A stretch of 64,000 bases of DNA, taken from assembly GCA_052148715.1 (NCBI GenBank), contig JBKQHQ010000120.1:1-64000 (forward strand), in the 5' to 3' direction. The notes below the pieces were generated by a model that saw nothing but the letters and a program-made list of their open reading frames with translations, did not search any database and had not been told where the DNA came from. Positions within the stretch are counted from its first letter, which is position 1. Every line of letters starts with the position of its first letter. This document shows, one piece after another, positions 50,872 to 60,498 of this stretch. Source of the stretch: JBKQHQ01 sp052148715. Its GTDB lineage: Bacteria > Pseudomonadota > Alphaproteobacteria > Rhizobiales > Xanthobacteraceae. A program made the translations under genes and the position numbers.

Positions 50872-52110
50872 ATGAAGCTTGTGCAGATCAACAGCAGCGA
50901 CTATTGGGGCAGCCGTTTCAACGGTTTCGCTATTCGCGGACGCCTAGAGCAACGCGGTGTCGAAAGCCGGCACCTGGTGTGGCGACGTTTTTCCAGTGAT
51001 CCATTGGTGGAGCTTGCCTACGACTTTCCGTTGCGTCGATACTTCGCCTGGGGCATCAATCAGCTTGAGGCCGTGCTTGCAGTCCAGTCCATGCTGCACT
51101 TGCAGTGGTTCACGCTGCCGCTGCACCCTCGCTTCCGCGCCGCCGACGTGGTGCATTATCAGATCCTGCATGACGGCTACTTCAGTCTCGCCGCGCTGCC
51201 GATGTTGTCAAAGGCAAAGCCAAGCGTCTGGACCTTCCACGATCCGTGGGCCATGACCGGCCATTGCATCTACCCGATGGAATGCAACCGTTGGCAAACG
51301 GGCTGCGGAAAGTGTCCCGACCTTACAACTCCTTTTCCGATGTCGCGGGATCACACACGATTCAACTGGCGTTACAAAAAGCTGGTCTATCGTCACACCG
51401 ATGTGGACGTTGTCGTGGCGTCGCGCTGGATGAAGGAATTTGTCGCCAAGTCGCCGCTCGCCAGGGGATTCAACATTCACGTCGTCCCATTTGGGCTTGA
51501 TCTCGACCGGTTTGCGCCCGGCCCGGTAGAGACTGCCCGCGAGCGGCTCGGCATATTTCCCGGGCACACGGTGATCGGCATTCGTGCGGCCGCGGGCCCA
51601 TACAAGGGGGTCGAATATTTCCAGCAGGCGTTACGACGCATAAAAACCGATCGTCTCTTGTGCATCCTGACCACGCAAGAGAAGGGCGTGTTTGATGAAT
51701 TTCTGGGCAAATATCAAATCGTGGAGCTCGGCTGGACGAACGATGAAGACCTGCTTATTGCATCCCATCAGGCAGCTGATTTCTTCGTGATGCCGTCGAC
51801 CGCCGAAGCCTTCGGTCTCATGGCGGTCGAAGCGATGGCCTGCGGCAAGCCGGTCATTTCGTTCGAAGGCACGTCCCTGCCGGAAGTGACGTTCGCGCCG
51901 GAGGCCGGGCTGGCGGTGCCGATGCGCGATGCCGATGCCCTCGCAGCCGCGATCACGCATTGGATCGAGACGCCCGAGGAAGTCCGTATGCGCGGTAACC
52001 GCGCGCGCGAAATCGCCAAAGTGCACTACGGCATCGAGCTCCATTTGGATCGCCTGATCGAGGTCTATCGGAAAGCGATTGGGCGTCGCGCGGAGAAGTT
52101 GGCGGCATGA
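50872..52110 (+). CDS. Family 4 glycosyltransferase (WcaC-like)
   Basis: A 412-residue GT-B enzyme from ATG 50872 (a TTG at 50854 directly abuts a GGAGAG). The N-lobe shows VQINSSDYWGSRFNGFAI, VHYQILHDGYFSLAAL and the typical FHDPWAMTGHCIYPMECNRW with a Cys-rich CGKCP loop. The C-lobe has VPFGLDLDRFAP, GIRAAAGPYKGVEYF and PSTAEAFGLMAVEAMACGKP (E-x7-E). Inverting/retaining outcome and sugar are unknown. ATGA overlap links it to the next GT. Confidence 0.85.
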   Translation: MKLVQINSSDYWGSRFNGFAIRGRLEQRGVESRHLVWRRFSSDPLVELAYDFPLRRYFAWGINQLEAVLAVQSMLHLQWFTLPLHPRFRAADVVHYQILHDGYFSLAALPMLSKAKPSVWTFHDPWAMTGHCIYPMECNRWQTGCGKCPDLTTPFPMSRDHTRFNWRYKKLVYRHTDVDVVVASRWMKEFVAKSPLARGFNIHVVPFGLDLDRFAPGPVETARERLGIFPGHTVIGIRAAAGPYKGVEYFQQALRRIKTDRLLCILTTQEKGVFDEFLGKYQIVELGWTNDEDLLIASHQAADFFVMPSTAEAFGLMAVEAMACGKPVISFEGTSLPEVTFAPEAGLAVPMRDADALAAAITHWIETPEEVRMRGNRAREIAKVHYGIELHLDRLIEVYRKAIGRRAEKLAA

Positions 52111-53597
52111 AGATCCTCCTCTTGACCGACATACCCCCGTGCAAGAACTTCACCGCCGGCCTCGTGCTCGATCAGCTCTGCCGATTTCTTCCGCGCGGCT
52201 CGATCGCCTGCTTCGCGATGGTCAATCCTGCCCTCGACGCCAAGCTAAGCCCCGACCTCGATTGGATTCCCGTAGCCTACGCAAGAAAACGTAACGAGGC
52301 CGCCTTCTGGCCCTCCCCCGCAAGGCTCTTGCGTTCAGCAATCCGCCGCATCTCAGAATCAAGACGCGGTCGTAGCTCACCGGTCGCATCGTCGCCGCGT
52401 GCCTGGCTCGCGCGGAAATCGCTTCCGCGCTTGCCTGGGAGTGGTATGTTGGCCCGACCCCTCCGGTTTCCGATCGTGTGGGCGGTGGAGAAGCTGCGTC
52501 GTGTTTGCGTCGTGCCCCGATTGACGAACCAAGCGGTTGCCTTTGGGCGGGCGCAGAAGGTCGATGTTGTGTGGGCCGTGCTGCAGGGCCAGACGGTTAC
52601 ACAGATGGCGGTCGACGTTGCGCGCAGGCTGCAGGCCCCGCTGATCACGCAGGTTTGGGATCCGCTGCGCTGGTGGCTCCTCGCCAATAAGATCGACCGC
52701 TTCAATCAACAGTCGGCCCTCGACGACTTTGACCAGGCGTTGCGCGAGAGCCGCACCTGCATTACCGCCTCTTGGGCCATGGCCCAGGCCTATCAATCGC
52801 GGTATAGCACTCGCGCGATACCGGTTATTGCGAGCCACCCGTCGGAATGGGCGAGGACGCCTGATCTCAATCGATTTCCTGGCGATCAGCTCAAGCTTGG
52901 AATGGCGGGCCAGTTTTACGCGGGGGAGGAGTGGCTGCAGTTGCTGCGCGCATTAAACATGAGCGGTTGGCAGGTCCGCGGCAGGTCCGTAAGCCTGACG
53001 GTTCTGGGAGCTGCCTGTCCGCCCGGTGACGCCCCGCCCGACCGTATTCGCTATCTCGGTTGGCGCAGCCAGGAGGAGGCGGTCGAGCTCTTGTCGGCCC
53101 TGGACCTGCTCTATTGCCCATATCCGTTCGACGGGCGGATGGAAGAGGTGGCGACGCTGAGCTTCCCCTCCAAGGTCGTTCTCTATCTGGCCGCCGGGCG
53201 CCCGGTCCTATTTCACGGCCCAGACTACGCCTCGCCGGCCGAATATCTTCGGGATCGGCAGGCGGGATACATTGTCCCGGATCTTCACGCTGCGGCCGTC
53301 TACAACGGGCTTTGCCGGCTCGTCGATGATCCGGAACTCTATGTCGCGCTCGGCAAACATGCTCAGCAAGCATTCCTACGCGACTTCACGCTAGAAAGCA
53401 TGCGAGCGAGTTTCGAACAGGCGCTCGAGGTACAGCTCGATCAGATCGATGACCTTGGTAACGAACCTGTTCCGCCAATTCACTTACCTGATGTAACGGC
53501 GATCATTCCCGGCGCCGTAAGCGTCCTCGTTCGTGCAAAGAAAACGGCTGACCTCGTGCGCCGTGCGCACGGCGCGCTTGCGGGTTTACTGGTGTGA
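52107..53597 (+). CDS. Glycosyltransferase (GT-B, family 4-like)
   Basis: A 496-residue protein. KILLLTDIPPCKNFTAGLVL opens a GT-B N-lobe and a basic, Arg/Ser/Pro-rich insert lies at residues ~75-130. VVWAVLQGQTVTQMAVDVAR and LITQVWDPLRWWL complete the N-lobe. The C-lobe has LKLGMAGQFYAGEEWLQLL, RIRYLGWRSQEEAVELLSAL and TLSFPSKVVLYLAAGRPVLF (the S/P-S-K-x-x-Y/E-Y acceptor of GT4). It has a ~40-residue C-terminal extension. Translationally coupled to the upstream GT. Confidence 0.75.
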   Translation: MKILLLTDIPPCKNFTAGLVLDQLCRFLPRGSIACFAMVNPALDAKLSPDLDWIPVAYARKRNEAAFWPSPARLLRSAIRRISESRRGRSSPVASSPRAWLARKSLPRLPGSGMLARPLRFPIVWAVEKLRRVCVVPRLTNQAVAFGRAQKVDVVWAVLQGQTVTQMAVDVARRLQAPLITQVWDPLRWWLLANKIDRFNQQSALDDFDQALRESRTCITASWAMAQAYQSRYSTRAIPVIASHPSEWARTPDLNRFPGDQLKLGMAGQFYAGEEWLQLLRALNMSGWQVRGRSVSLTVLGAACPPGDAPPDRIRYLGWRSQEEAVELLSALDLLYCPYPFDGRMEEVATLSFPSKVVLYLAAGRPVLFHGPDYASPAEYLRDRQAGYIVPDLHAAAVYNGLCRLVDDPELYVALGKHAQQAFLRDFTLESMRASFEQALEVQLDQIDDLGNEPVPPIHLPDVTAIIPGAVSVLVRAKKTADLVRRAHGALAGLLV

Positions 53598-53699
53598 TCC
53601 TTGCGCGGCCGCAACCGAGGTTGTCAGCCGCATCGAGTTAGACTGCTGGTCAGGCGACCAAAACCTAGATACGGCGCAGGGTAGTTGGGAGAAAAGACT

Positions 53700-54542
53700 G
53701 TGTTTAGACGTAAGCCCTCCATTGTCCCGGATGTCGAAAAGCTGGCGCGTCCATATCTCGCAATCAGTCGTGTATATTCACGCCTCCTTCTTTCTGAGAA
53801 GAATCATCTGCTAAGGGATGGGGCTCCAAAGGCCTACCCAGAAAGTTGGATCGACTTCGACCAACTTGGGTCACCAGCTCCATACAGGAAAACCTTTCCG
53901 TTCCCGGCCGACTACCTCAATGATCAGCATCGCTTTTATAGCGAGTGCAAAACTGGCCTTTTTGGCATCGCCGTATGCATCGACATCGGAATCGAGGGAT
54001 ACTTGCAGCGTGGTGATGCCTTGAAGCTCTATGAAATGGCCTTTTTCTGTGAAGGCGATGTTTTGGAACTGGGCACGCATAAAGGACTTTCCACATCGAT
54101 CCTCCTGCAAGCATTGCAGGCGTCCAACAGGTTGGGCGAAATCTATACTGTCGATATTGACCGCGACGCCGGAAAGATAGCCAAGTCGAATATCGATTCC
54201 CGGCCGGGAGCCGGGCACGTGCATTTCAACCTTGAAGACGCAGGCTCCTATATGCGACGTGCCATTAGCGAAGGCCGTAAATTCGGATTAATATTCATCG
54301 ACCATTGGCACGGGTACGATGCGACTTTTGAGGCCGCAACCCTAGGCAAGGCGCTCGTCGCTGAGGGCGGGTTTATCCTGTTTCATGATTACAACGACCC
54401 GAGCAATCGCGACCCCGGTCACGTCTACGGGGTGTATCAAGCAGTGGCGGACGTTCTATTGCCTTGCAGCGAGTTCATGTTTTATGGCAATTTTGGCTGC
54501 TGCGGCTTATTCCGCAAACAAGAACGAGGCGAGCCGACGTAA
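53700..54542 (+). CDS. SAM-dependent methyltransferase (Methyltransf_24-like)
   Basis: A 280-residue product from GTG 53700, nine bases after GGGAG; a TTG at 53685 is the other choice. FFCEGDVLELGTHKGLSTSI (motif I), GEIYTVDIDRDAGKIAKSNI, GLIFIDHWHGYDATFEAATL (the I-D-x-D/H-H strand) and GFILFHDYNDPSNRD place it in the Methyltransf_24 / cephalosporin-hydroxylase-like class common in glycan loci. Codon use is more AT-rich than in the upstream GTs. Confidence 0.75.
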   Translation: MFRRKPSIVPDVEKLARPYLAISRVYSRLLLSEKNHLLRDGAPKAYPESWIDFDQLGSPAPYRKTFPFPADYLNDQHRFYSECKTGLFGIAVCIDIGIEGYLQRGDALKLYEMAFFCEGDVLELGTHKGLSTSILLQALQASNRLGEIYTVDIDRDAGKIAKSNIDSRPGAGHVHFNLEDAGSYMRRAISEGRKFGLIFIDHWHGYDATFEAATLGKALVAEGGFILFHDYNDPSNRDPGHVYGVYQAVADVLLPCSEFMFYGNFGCCGLFRKQERGEPT

Positions 54543-54645
54543 GCTGCGCGATCAATTTACCCAATTGACGAAACTACTCCCGCGCCGTACCGCGCGCTCG
54601 ATGTCTCCAGGCTCGCGATCGCGCCTCGATGATCCTTCGGTTCGA

Positions 54646-55926
54646 ATGCCTAAACCTCAGCGCCCAATCCGAATTCTTCTGGTCGGCCACGCGGGGAGCA
54701 TCCACGTGGCCCGCTTCTTTGCATTGTTACAGGAGCTAGGATACGAGGCGCGAATGTTCCATGTCGACAGAGAAACCTTTTACGAAGACCAAAATCTGAG
54801 CGGCGCTACGGTCTACGTACCCTTTCTCGAGGCATTTTCTCACACGGGCCGCAATCGGCTTTTGGTGACGTTTCCCATTCCGTTTGAGGTCAAACGCCAA
54901 CCGAGCAAGACTGGCAAACCGCTGGCTACATTGCTCAAATGGTGGACTGCTAAGCGTCTCCGAGCGTATGATCTGGTGCGCGTCATTTCAGTATTTGCGC
55001 CCGACCTCATCATCTCGGCGCGCATGCAAATTGAGGGTTATCTCGTCAGCGAGGCCAAACACCTTATGGGGCGCGATTTTGCGGTCCCTTGGATTCACTT
55101 CGTTTGGGGGACTGACATCGAGTTTTTCGGCAAGGACGAGGCCTATCGGGCTGAGCACCTTCCCCTCATTCGACGAGCTTTGACAACGTGCGACTATCTG
55201 CTGACCGATACCCAACGCGACGCCGATCAGGCCCCCGCATTCGGCTTCCGAGGCAAGCATTTGGGAGTCTTTCCGGCTCACGGGGGCTTTGACCCGGATT
55301 GGCTCGACGGGCTTCGCAATTCCATAGCAGGCCCCCGCAACATCATCTTCGTCAAAGGACGGGAGGGAAGCTACGTTGGTCGTGCAATGAATATCGTGAC
55401 CGCTCTCGGCAGGCTCGCGCCGCGCCTGACCGGATACAAGATCATGGTACTACTGGCCACACCGAATGTTCGATCCTTCCTGCCGGAATTCGCTCGGCAG
55501 CATGGCTTGATGGTCGAAGCGCTCGAACACGTCCCCTATGACGATCTCATGCGGGTCTATGCGCGATCGCGGCTAGCCATTTCGGCGACGACCGTCGACG
55601 GCACGCCGAGCTTCTTGACGGAAGCGATGGCCATGGGCGCCTTGCCGATCCACTCGGATATGGCCTCCATTCGCGAATGGATTGACGACGGAGAAAATGG
55701 CCTGCTGTTTCGCGTTGACGATGTCGAAGCGCTGGAGCGCGCGATTGTCAGAGGTCTCGCAGATGATGAGCTATTTCAGCGGAGCGAAGCACGCAATCGC
55801 GCGCTGGTCGATGAGCGCCTAAATCGGAACAAGGTCGGATCAGCGCTGGGACGGATCATCGAGGGCCTAGTGAAGCATCACGGGGAAGACGGCACGACAG
55901 CGCGGAAGCCGCCGCTGCCAGCATGA
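54646..55926 (+). CDS. Family 4 glycosyltransferase, paralogue of the 59060-60298 enzyme
   Basis: A 426-residue protein from ATG 54646, chosen because the paralogue begins at the same core (IRILLVGHAGSIHVARFFAL vs MRILVVGDPNSIHTARFVQL). They share PWIHFVWGTDIEFFGKD, a T-x-RDA block and ISATTVDGTPSFLTEAMAMG with ALPIHSDMASIREWI (acceptor E and NTP-loop). Upstream in-frame starts (54601, 54385) overlap the preceding methyltransferase. The donor sugar is unknown. Confidence 0.8.
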   Translation: MPKPQRPIRILLVGHAGSIHVARFFALLQELGYEARMFHVDRETFYEDQNLSGATVYVPFLEAFSHTGRNRLLVTFPIPFEVKRQPSKTGKPLATLLKWWTAKRLRAYDLVRVISVFAPDLIISARMQIEGYLVSEAKHLMGRDFAVPWIHFVWGTDIEFFGKDEAYRAEHLPLIRRALTTCDYLLTDTQRDADQAPAFGFRGKHLGVFPAHGGFDPDWLDGLRNSIAGPRNIIFVKGREGSYVGRAMNIVTALGRLAPRLTGYKIMVLLATPNVRSFLPEFARQHGLMVEALEHVPYDDLMRVYARSRLAISATTVDGTPSFLTEAMAMGALPIHSDMASIREWIDDGENGLLFRVDDVEALERAIVRGLADDELFQRSEARNRALVDERLNRNKVGSALGRIIEGLVKHHGEDGTTARKPPLPA

Positions 55927-56037
55927 ATGCGACCAACCGATCCGCGTCCTGCATCATCGAGCGCCGTTCTTCCAATTCCGCTAAACCCTTCGCCGGTCGC
56001 CCGTTGAACCACCCTTGCTCATTCATACCCGTCAGTC

Positions 56038-56420
56038 GGTCAGGGCTGCTTCACCTGGCCCTGACGTGACTTGCGCGAAATGACACTCGTGAAAGGTATC
56101 CGTTGCGCCCAAGGTCTCACGCTTTGGCTGTGGCAGCCTGAAGGACCGCTCTATTGTTGTCTCCAGCTGGAAGGCTCGCTTGCGGAGCCCCGCGAAACCG
56201 CCTTGCGCCACTTCAATGATCCGCGCTGGCTCGCCGGGAATGTCATGATCTCGGGCTGGCAGAGAAGCTGGTCTGCACCTTCAATGGAATGGTTTGCGCC
56301 AAAACCTTATCGTTGCCGAGATTGATCGGCGGCTCCGGGCTTCAGGCATGTTGCCGGGCGTCCGTCGCGGCAGAAGCGCCGCTCGGGTTGCTAGCTCGCG
56401 AGCGCCAGCGAATCCGCATC
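56038..56420 (-). pseudogene. Degenerate copy of the C-terminal part of the WcaI/WbuB-like glycosyltransferase
   Basis: The + strand of 56038-56420 aligns by eye with about 60535-60915, the 3' half of the intact gene at 60499-61731. Shared landmarks in the same order are GGTCTC, CTGGAAGGCTCGC, CATTGCGCCACTTC-like GCGCCACTTCAATGATCCGC, TTTGCGCCAA and CGTCGCGGCA. Many indels and substitutions leave no frame longer than about 85 codons. It lies beside a GT4 whose own paralogue flanks the intact WcaI-like gene, so the pair was probably duplicated and this half decayed. Confidence 0.75.
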
Positions 56421-56579
56421 CCCGAATCACGCGCGCAAAATCAGCGGCGGTGGTCGGTGGGCTAGACTCAAGCGCAATTGTCAATCGGCTTCGCGCTCTC
56501 GAAAGTGTGCCTGCCGCGGAGTTCGCAAGTCCCTCTAGGCCGCAGCGATGGCGGCGTGCTTGCTGAGGGCGTCGAAATA

Positions 56580-56636
56580 TGGTATTAGAATACCAAACCG
56601 TCTGTGGGCGTTTTCTACATCCTGTGGGCGTTTTCT
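56580..56636. promoter_or_regulatory. Palindrome plus tandem 15-bp repeats upstream of a small gene
   Basis: TGGTATT (56580-56586) / AATACCA (56589-56595) with a 2-base centre, followed by CTGTGGGCGTTTTCT at 56602-56616 and again at 56622-56636 (20-base period). These sit 51-107 bases before the ATG at 56687 and could be operator and activator sites. Confidence 0.4.
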
Positions 56637-56686
56637 GCGGCGACGCAATGAAAGCGGGCACACCGCCGGACTGAGGGGGATCGACG

Positions 56687-56887
56687 ATGACGCGTCACTT
56701 TACAAAGGGCGCCGAGACAAAGGCTGCCGAGCTGCTCAATCGATTTGGCCCGCATGCTCGAGTGATAGCGCGAGACTGCGCCGCGCAAACGGACTGCGTC
56801 GAGGAGCGACGAATCTGGCGGATGATCATCCGCAGGATCAACCGCCGGGCCCCTGAGGGGCTGGTGCCCGAGCACATCTGGATCTGA
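56687..56887 (+). CDS. 66-residue basic protein of unknown function
   Basis: MTRHFTKGAETKAAELLNRF, then RVIARDCAAQTDC, EERRIWRMIIRRINRR and the C-terminal GLVPEHIWI. A helical, Arg-rich protein with a strong GAGGGGGA ribosome site before ATG 56687. No family recognised by me; small proteins of this flavour are common hypothetical genes in Bradyrhizobium-like genomes. The repeats upstream suggest regulated expression. Confidence 0.55.
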   Translation: MTRHFTKGAETKAAELLNRFGPHARVIARDCAAQTDCVEERRIWRMIIRRINRRAPEGLVPEHIWI

Positions 56888-56953
56888 AAAAGGTGATCTT
56901 GATGGAGACTGCCAGCGCTCTATACGGTGCCGCATGCGATCTCGTCCTCTAGG

Positions 56954-57640
56954 ATGCTGACCCGCCTCAAACAGACTGCGATCCGCGACCGGCTCGACAC
57001 GCTGCTTGGCGAGGTGGTGCGTCAGGATCTCTCGCTGCCGGAAGCGTTTGCGATGCTGCGCGAGCCGGAGCTTGGCAGGAAACGATTGGCGGCTTTCATT
57101 AGACGTTTGACCCGGACACAGATCCGGAAGGTCGAACTTGCGAACGCGCGAACGTCCGCCGCTTTCACTAGGCGCATGGCTCGGATGCGAGCTCGTGGCG
57201 TGATACTTGCGCGCGCCACAAAGGCCTCCCTAAAGAGGCCTTTTGCGGTTCGATCCGCCGCATCAGCGCAGGTAAGTCTGTCGACGCTCGAACGCGACGC
57301 CGCCGTCCGGCTCGCACTCGAGTCTCATGCTCTGGTGCAGAGCCTGAGCGCGGAACTCCGAGTTCCAGCGGCACAACGTGGCAATTCGTCAAGTACGGCA
57401 CCGCATGAGACTCTAGGCCCTCAATCAACCGACCCGGATCAGTTCGGATCCATTGTCAATGAAGCTACCGTCGAGTCAAACGCGCAACGCCAAATCGGTT
57501 TGGTCGAGGAGGATGTGGAAAGACTCATCGCCGAGATCGGTGCGCTCTGGAGAGAAATTGAAAGGCTCAGGCCGCGGACCGCAATTATTGGAAAGGCAGA
57601 GGCTCCTGATTGGGCATGCATCGGTGCGCACCGGTCATGA
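56954..57640 (+). CDS. Uncharacterised helical protein (weak N-terminal resemblance to IstB-type ATPases)
   Basis: A 228-residue frame. LTRLKQTAIRDRLDTLLGEV, VRQDLSLPEAFAMLREPELG and RRLTRTQI recall the N-terminal helical part of IS21 helper proteins, but no Walker motif follows. The rest is Ala/Arg/Ser-rich with a final coiled-coil (EEDVERLIAEIGALWREIER). The ribosome site is poor. It could be a decayed transposon gene joined to other sequence, or an unrelated real gene. Its end overlaps the convergent GT gene by six bases. Confidence 0.4.
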   Translation: MLTRLKQTAIRDRLDTLLGEVVRQDLSLPEAFAMLREPELGRKRLAAFIRRLTRTQIRKVELANARTSAAFTRRMARMRARGVILARATKASLKRPFAVRSAASAQVSLSTLERDAAVRLALESHALVQSLSAELRVPAAQRGNSSSTAPHETLGPQSTDPDQFGSIVNEATVESNAQRQIGLVEEDVERLIAEIGALWREIERLRPRTAIIGKAEAPDWACIGAHRS

Positions 57641-58861
57641 CGTTTTCGTTTGCGCAACTTCCTCCATGAGCGACCAAAAGCTCGCGCGTACATGCTTGGC
57701 CTCGTAGTCGCCTGACAGCCGTTTGGAGTTCGAGACGAGCCTACGGACCAGAGACGGATCATCTCGGATGGATGCCAAGGCCGCGCGCAGGGCGTTCGCA
57801 TTAGGCTGCCCGACCACAAGGCCTGCCCGGTGAGCCCTGAAATAGCGGCACAAGAAAGTGTCTTCGGGCGCATGGACTAGAATTGGGCGGGCGGCCGCAA
57901 GATATTCCCCTAGCTTTGCGGGGGCGACTGTTCGCAGCATTTCTTTTGTCGCACTCTCAAAAGCGAGAGGCAGGAACAAGACATCAGCACGCGCTTGAAC
58001 CTTGTGAACGGCGTCATACCTGACATGCCGGTGGTAGAAGACCCCTCTTCCCGTTACGCCATTCGTCTCGAGAGCGGACTTCGGTTGGCTGCTGTATATG
58101 TGAAGCTCGAACGATCGATCCTTCTCAATGGCGTGCACAAGGTTACGGAAAGCATCAGCTTGCGCATGGTGCACGGATCCGGTGTAAACAATACGCATCG
58201 GTGATGGTCGACGTCCCCGATCCGATCTTACCTCTTCATACAGCGCGGTATCGACCGCATTGGGAATCACTCTCGACCGGATCCCTGTGCGACTGGCAAA
58301 GACATCGGACATCGCCGCGTTGGGCGTGATCGCTGCAGCAACATGTCGGCTCCAAATCCCCTCTTGCCAGCTGGCGAAGTCGCGAAGCTCTCCGTGCGGC
58401 CATTGGTAGACGGGGTCATTGAACAAGTAAGCGACAAATGGCTTACCGAGTTGCAGCGCGGCAAGAGCCGTCGCCTGCAGGTCAAAGGGCGTACCGCTGC
58501 AGGCCAGTAACACGGACAGATCGTTCGCTCGAACTACATTGGCGATTTCCGCAGCGCGGCGGCAAGCATCGAAAATCAGCGAAGGGTTGGTCGCCGTGGT
58601 GGGCGGCCCTGAAAATCCGGCTGGCGTCGCAAATCGAGCAGCCGAAAGCCGCCGTACATGCCCGTACTCGTTGCCAAAGAAGCGAAGTGCGGGGGGATTG
58701 TCACTCAGCAGAATCGCTCCCGCGCCGGCGCCTCCCTCCAGCAGATGCGCGAGAACCCTAGCCTGACCGGATGGTGACGGCGGAATTGCCGTTGACACGA
58801 TTGCGATCGGCCGGAGAAATGTGTGTGTCACGGTTAACGAGGTCCTTAAGAAGGAAGACAT
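57635..58861 (-). CDS. Family 4 glycosyltransferase
   Basis: A 408-residue GT-B protein from ATG 58861 (TTG 58873 possible). IAIVSTAIPPSPSGQARVLA (N-lobe glycine loop), LACSGTPFDLQATALAAL, VYQWPHGELRDF, ITPNAAMSDVFA then VIPNAVDTALYE and MRIVYTGSVHHAQADAF. The C-lobe has FLPLAFESATKEMLRTVAPA and KLGEYLAAARPILVHAPEDT, the K-x-x-EY-L-A/AG-RP acceptor typical of GT4. Start of the minus-strand GT set of region 4. Confidence 0.8.
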   Translation of the reverse strand: MSSFLRTSLTVTHTFLRPIAIVSTAIPPSPSGQARVLAHLLEGGAGAGAILLSDNPPALRFFGNEYGHVRRLSAARFATPAGFSGPPTTATNPSLIFDACRRAAEIANVVRANDLSVLLACSGTPFDLQATALAALQLGKPFVAYLFNDPVYQWPHGELRDFASWQEGIWSRHVAAAITPNAAMSDVFASRTGIRSRVIPNAVDTALYEEVRSDRGRRPSPMRIVYTGSVHHAQADAFRNLVHAIEKDRSFELHIYSSQPKSALETNGVTGRGVFYHRHVRYDAVHKVQARADVLFLPLAFESATKEMLRTVAPAKLGEYLAAARPILVHAPEDTFLCRYFRAHRAGLVVGQPNANALRAALASIRDDPSLVRRLVSNSKRLSGDYEAKHVRASFWSLMEEVAQTKTS

Positions 58862-59059
58862 GCCCAGCGCCAATGAGCCGACCCCCGCAATGGCACCGCA
58901 GGTATTTCACAAGGTTTCGAGCTTATCGGTCTGGCGACTTGGATTGCGATAGACTCCAACCGAGAACCTTGCCTATTGGCGCTGGCAACAAGGATTTGCG
59001 ACCTGTCGATATATCATACAAATACCGACCCTCCCGCCAATGAATCACTCTACGCTCTG

Positions 59060-60298
59060 CTATTGCATTGTTGACGTTTGATAACCACTCCTATTCCGGT
59101 CAGAAATATCCTCAAGCCAAGCCCGCATGATTCCGCGCATTTTGTCCCTGTCTGCGCGCTGACGAACGGTCTCATAATTTACTTCCGCCGCCCGTACGCA
59201 TAGCAGATCATCATTCAAGCCCCGGGTGATGGCCTCACGCAGGGCATTCCGATCATCCACTGGAAACAACAATGCGCTCTCCCCTTGGGTGACCCATTCC
59301 CTCACCGACTCCATGTCTGAGTGAACAGGCAGCGCTCCCATTGCCATCGCTTCGAGCAAGAACGCCGGAGCTCCATCAACGTCCGTCGCTGAAACCGCCA
59401 GCCGCGCTTGCGCGAAGATTGCCAGAAGCTCCTGATAGGGAACCTTTTCTGGCATCTCATATCGTACACCAAGGGATCGATCCAACGACGCCACGTGTTG
59501 GGCGACCTCGGCCGTAGACATGATCAACACGATACGGAATCCGCGTAGGTGATCGGGCATCGACTCGATGACTTGGAGCACATTCAGAGCCTTACCGACC
59601 AAACCGCCTTGTCGCGCCTTTATTAGGATGACATTGCGGTTTCGCGGCGCGTTGCGACGAATGCGATCGACTAGGTCGAAATCGAACCCTCCAAACGCTA
59701 CTGCAACGCCAAGTAGGCGCCCCTTGAAGCCAAACTCGAATACTTGCCGAGCATCGCGCTCCGTGTCCGCTATGACGAAGTCACAACTCTCGAGCACTCC
59801 ACGGATGCGGGGCGAATGTGCGACCGCATAGTCCTTGTTCTTGGCAAAGAACTCAATGTCCGTTCCCCAAACAAAATGCACCCACGGCGCGACAAATTCC
59901 TTGCCCATCAGCGCTCGTGCTTCACAAACCGTGTAGCCGTCGTTCTGCATCTTCAGTGAGAAGACGATGTCCGGCAAGAGCCGTTGCAGGACTCGCACAA
60001 GCTCCGCCGATCTTGGCCGGCTCGCGTTCGCTTGCTGGGCCCACCTAGCTACCGCCACGCTAAAAGGCCGGTCGACGCGGGCCTCGAAGAAGGCTGGCCA
60101 GGTCACTATCAATCGATTGCTCGACTTTGGCGCCTCGGCCGGATGGGCCACATAAATGTGCACATTATTCAGGTGCTCCTCTTGCCAATAGTAGTGCTCG
60201 CTTTGAAATACATGCACTTCGTGACCAAGCTCCTGGAGGAGCTGCACAAAACGAGCGGTGTGTATGCTGTTGGGGTCGCCAACGACAAGAATTCTCAA
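59060..60298 (-). CDS. Family 4 glycosyltransferase, paralogue of the 54646-55926 enzyme
   Basis: A 412-residue protein: MRILVVGDPNSIHTARFVQL, QLLQELGHEVHVFQ, PWVHFVWGTDIEFFAKNKDY, DTERDARQVFEFGFKG, VILIKARQGGLVGKALNVL and VDGAPAFLLEAMAMGALPVH with SDMESVREWV. The matching blocks and lengths show it is a duplicate of the + strand gene. It stands 200 bases downstream of the WcaI/WbuB-like gene on the same strand. Confidence 0.85.
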   Translation of the reverse strand: MRILVVGDPNSIHTARFVQLLQELGHEVHVFQSEHYYWQEEHLNNVHIYVAHPAEAPKSSNRLIVTWPAFFEARVDRPFSVAVARWAQQANASRPRSAELVRVLQRLLPDIVFSLKMQNDGYTVCEARALMGKEFVAPWVHFVWGTDIEFFAKNKDYAVAHSPRIRGVLESCDFVIADTERDARQVFEFGFKGRLLGVAVAFGGFDFDLVDRIRRNAPRNRNVILIKARQGGLVGKALNVLQVIESMPDHLRGFRIVLIMSTAEVAQHVASLDRSLGVRYEMPEKVPYQELLAIFAQARLAVSATDVDGAPAFLLEAMAMGALPVHSDMESVREWVTQGESALLFPVDDRNALREAITRGLNDDLLCVRAAEVNYETVRQRADRDKMRGIMRAWLEDISDRNRSGYQTSTMQ

Positions 60299-60498
60299 GG
60301 CTGTTTCCCTGCAACCAGTGGGCGATCGACCAAACCGCAGTGGACGACCGGCCCATCAAGCGGTTCCGGCCGGATGTCGATCCGGCATCCTTTAGAAACT
60401 ATATCCCAGTCGAAGACAGCTGAGTCTATCACCTGATCCGTCCGTACTTCCTTGAAGGTTAACATTAGACCTTCGAGCAACCGCAAACAATTGCCGGA

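Larger units (their letters stand above)
55927..56686. other. Decayed region between GT genes
   Basis: No intact gene. It holds the degenerate WcaI-like copy (56038-56420), then a spacer with a palindrome and tandem repeats leading to the small gene at 56687. Confidence 0.6.

Noticed and set aside
60049..60057. Perfect GGCGGTAGC on the minus strand
   Set aside because: Lies inside a GT coding sequence far from any leader; used only as a caution on the ops-like calls.
60295..60486. 63-codon minus frame between two GT genes
   Set aside because: A GAAGG site precedes an internal ATG at 60465, but the sequence has no family features and the frame is short; not enough to call.
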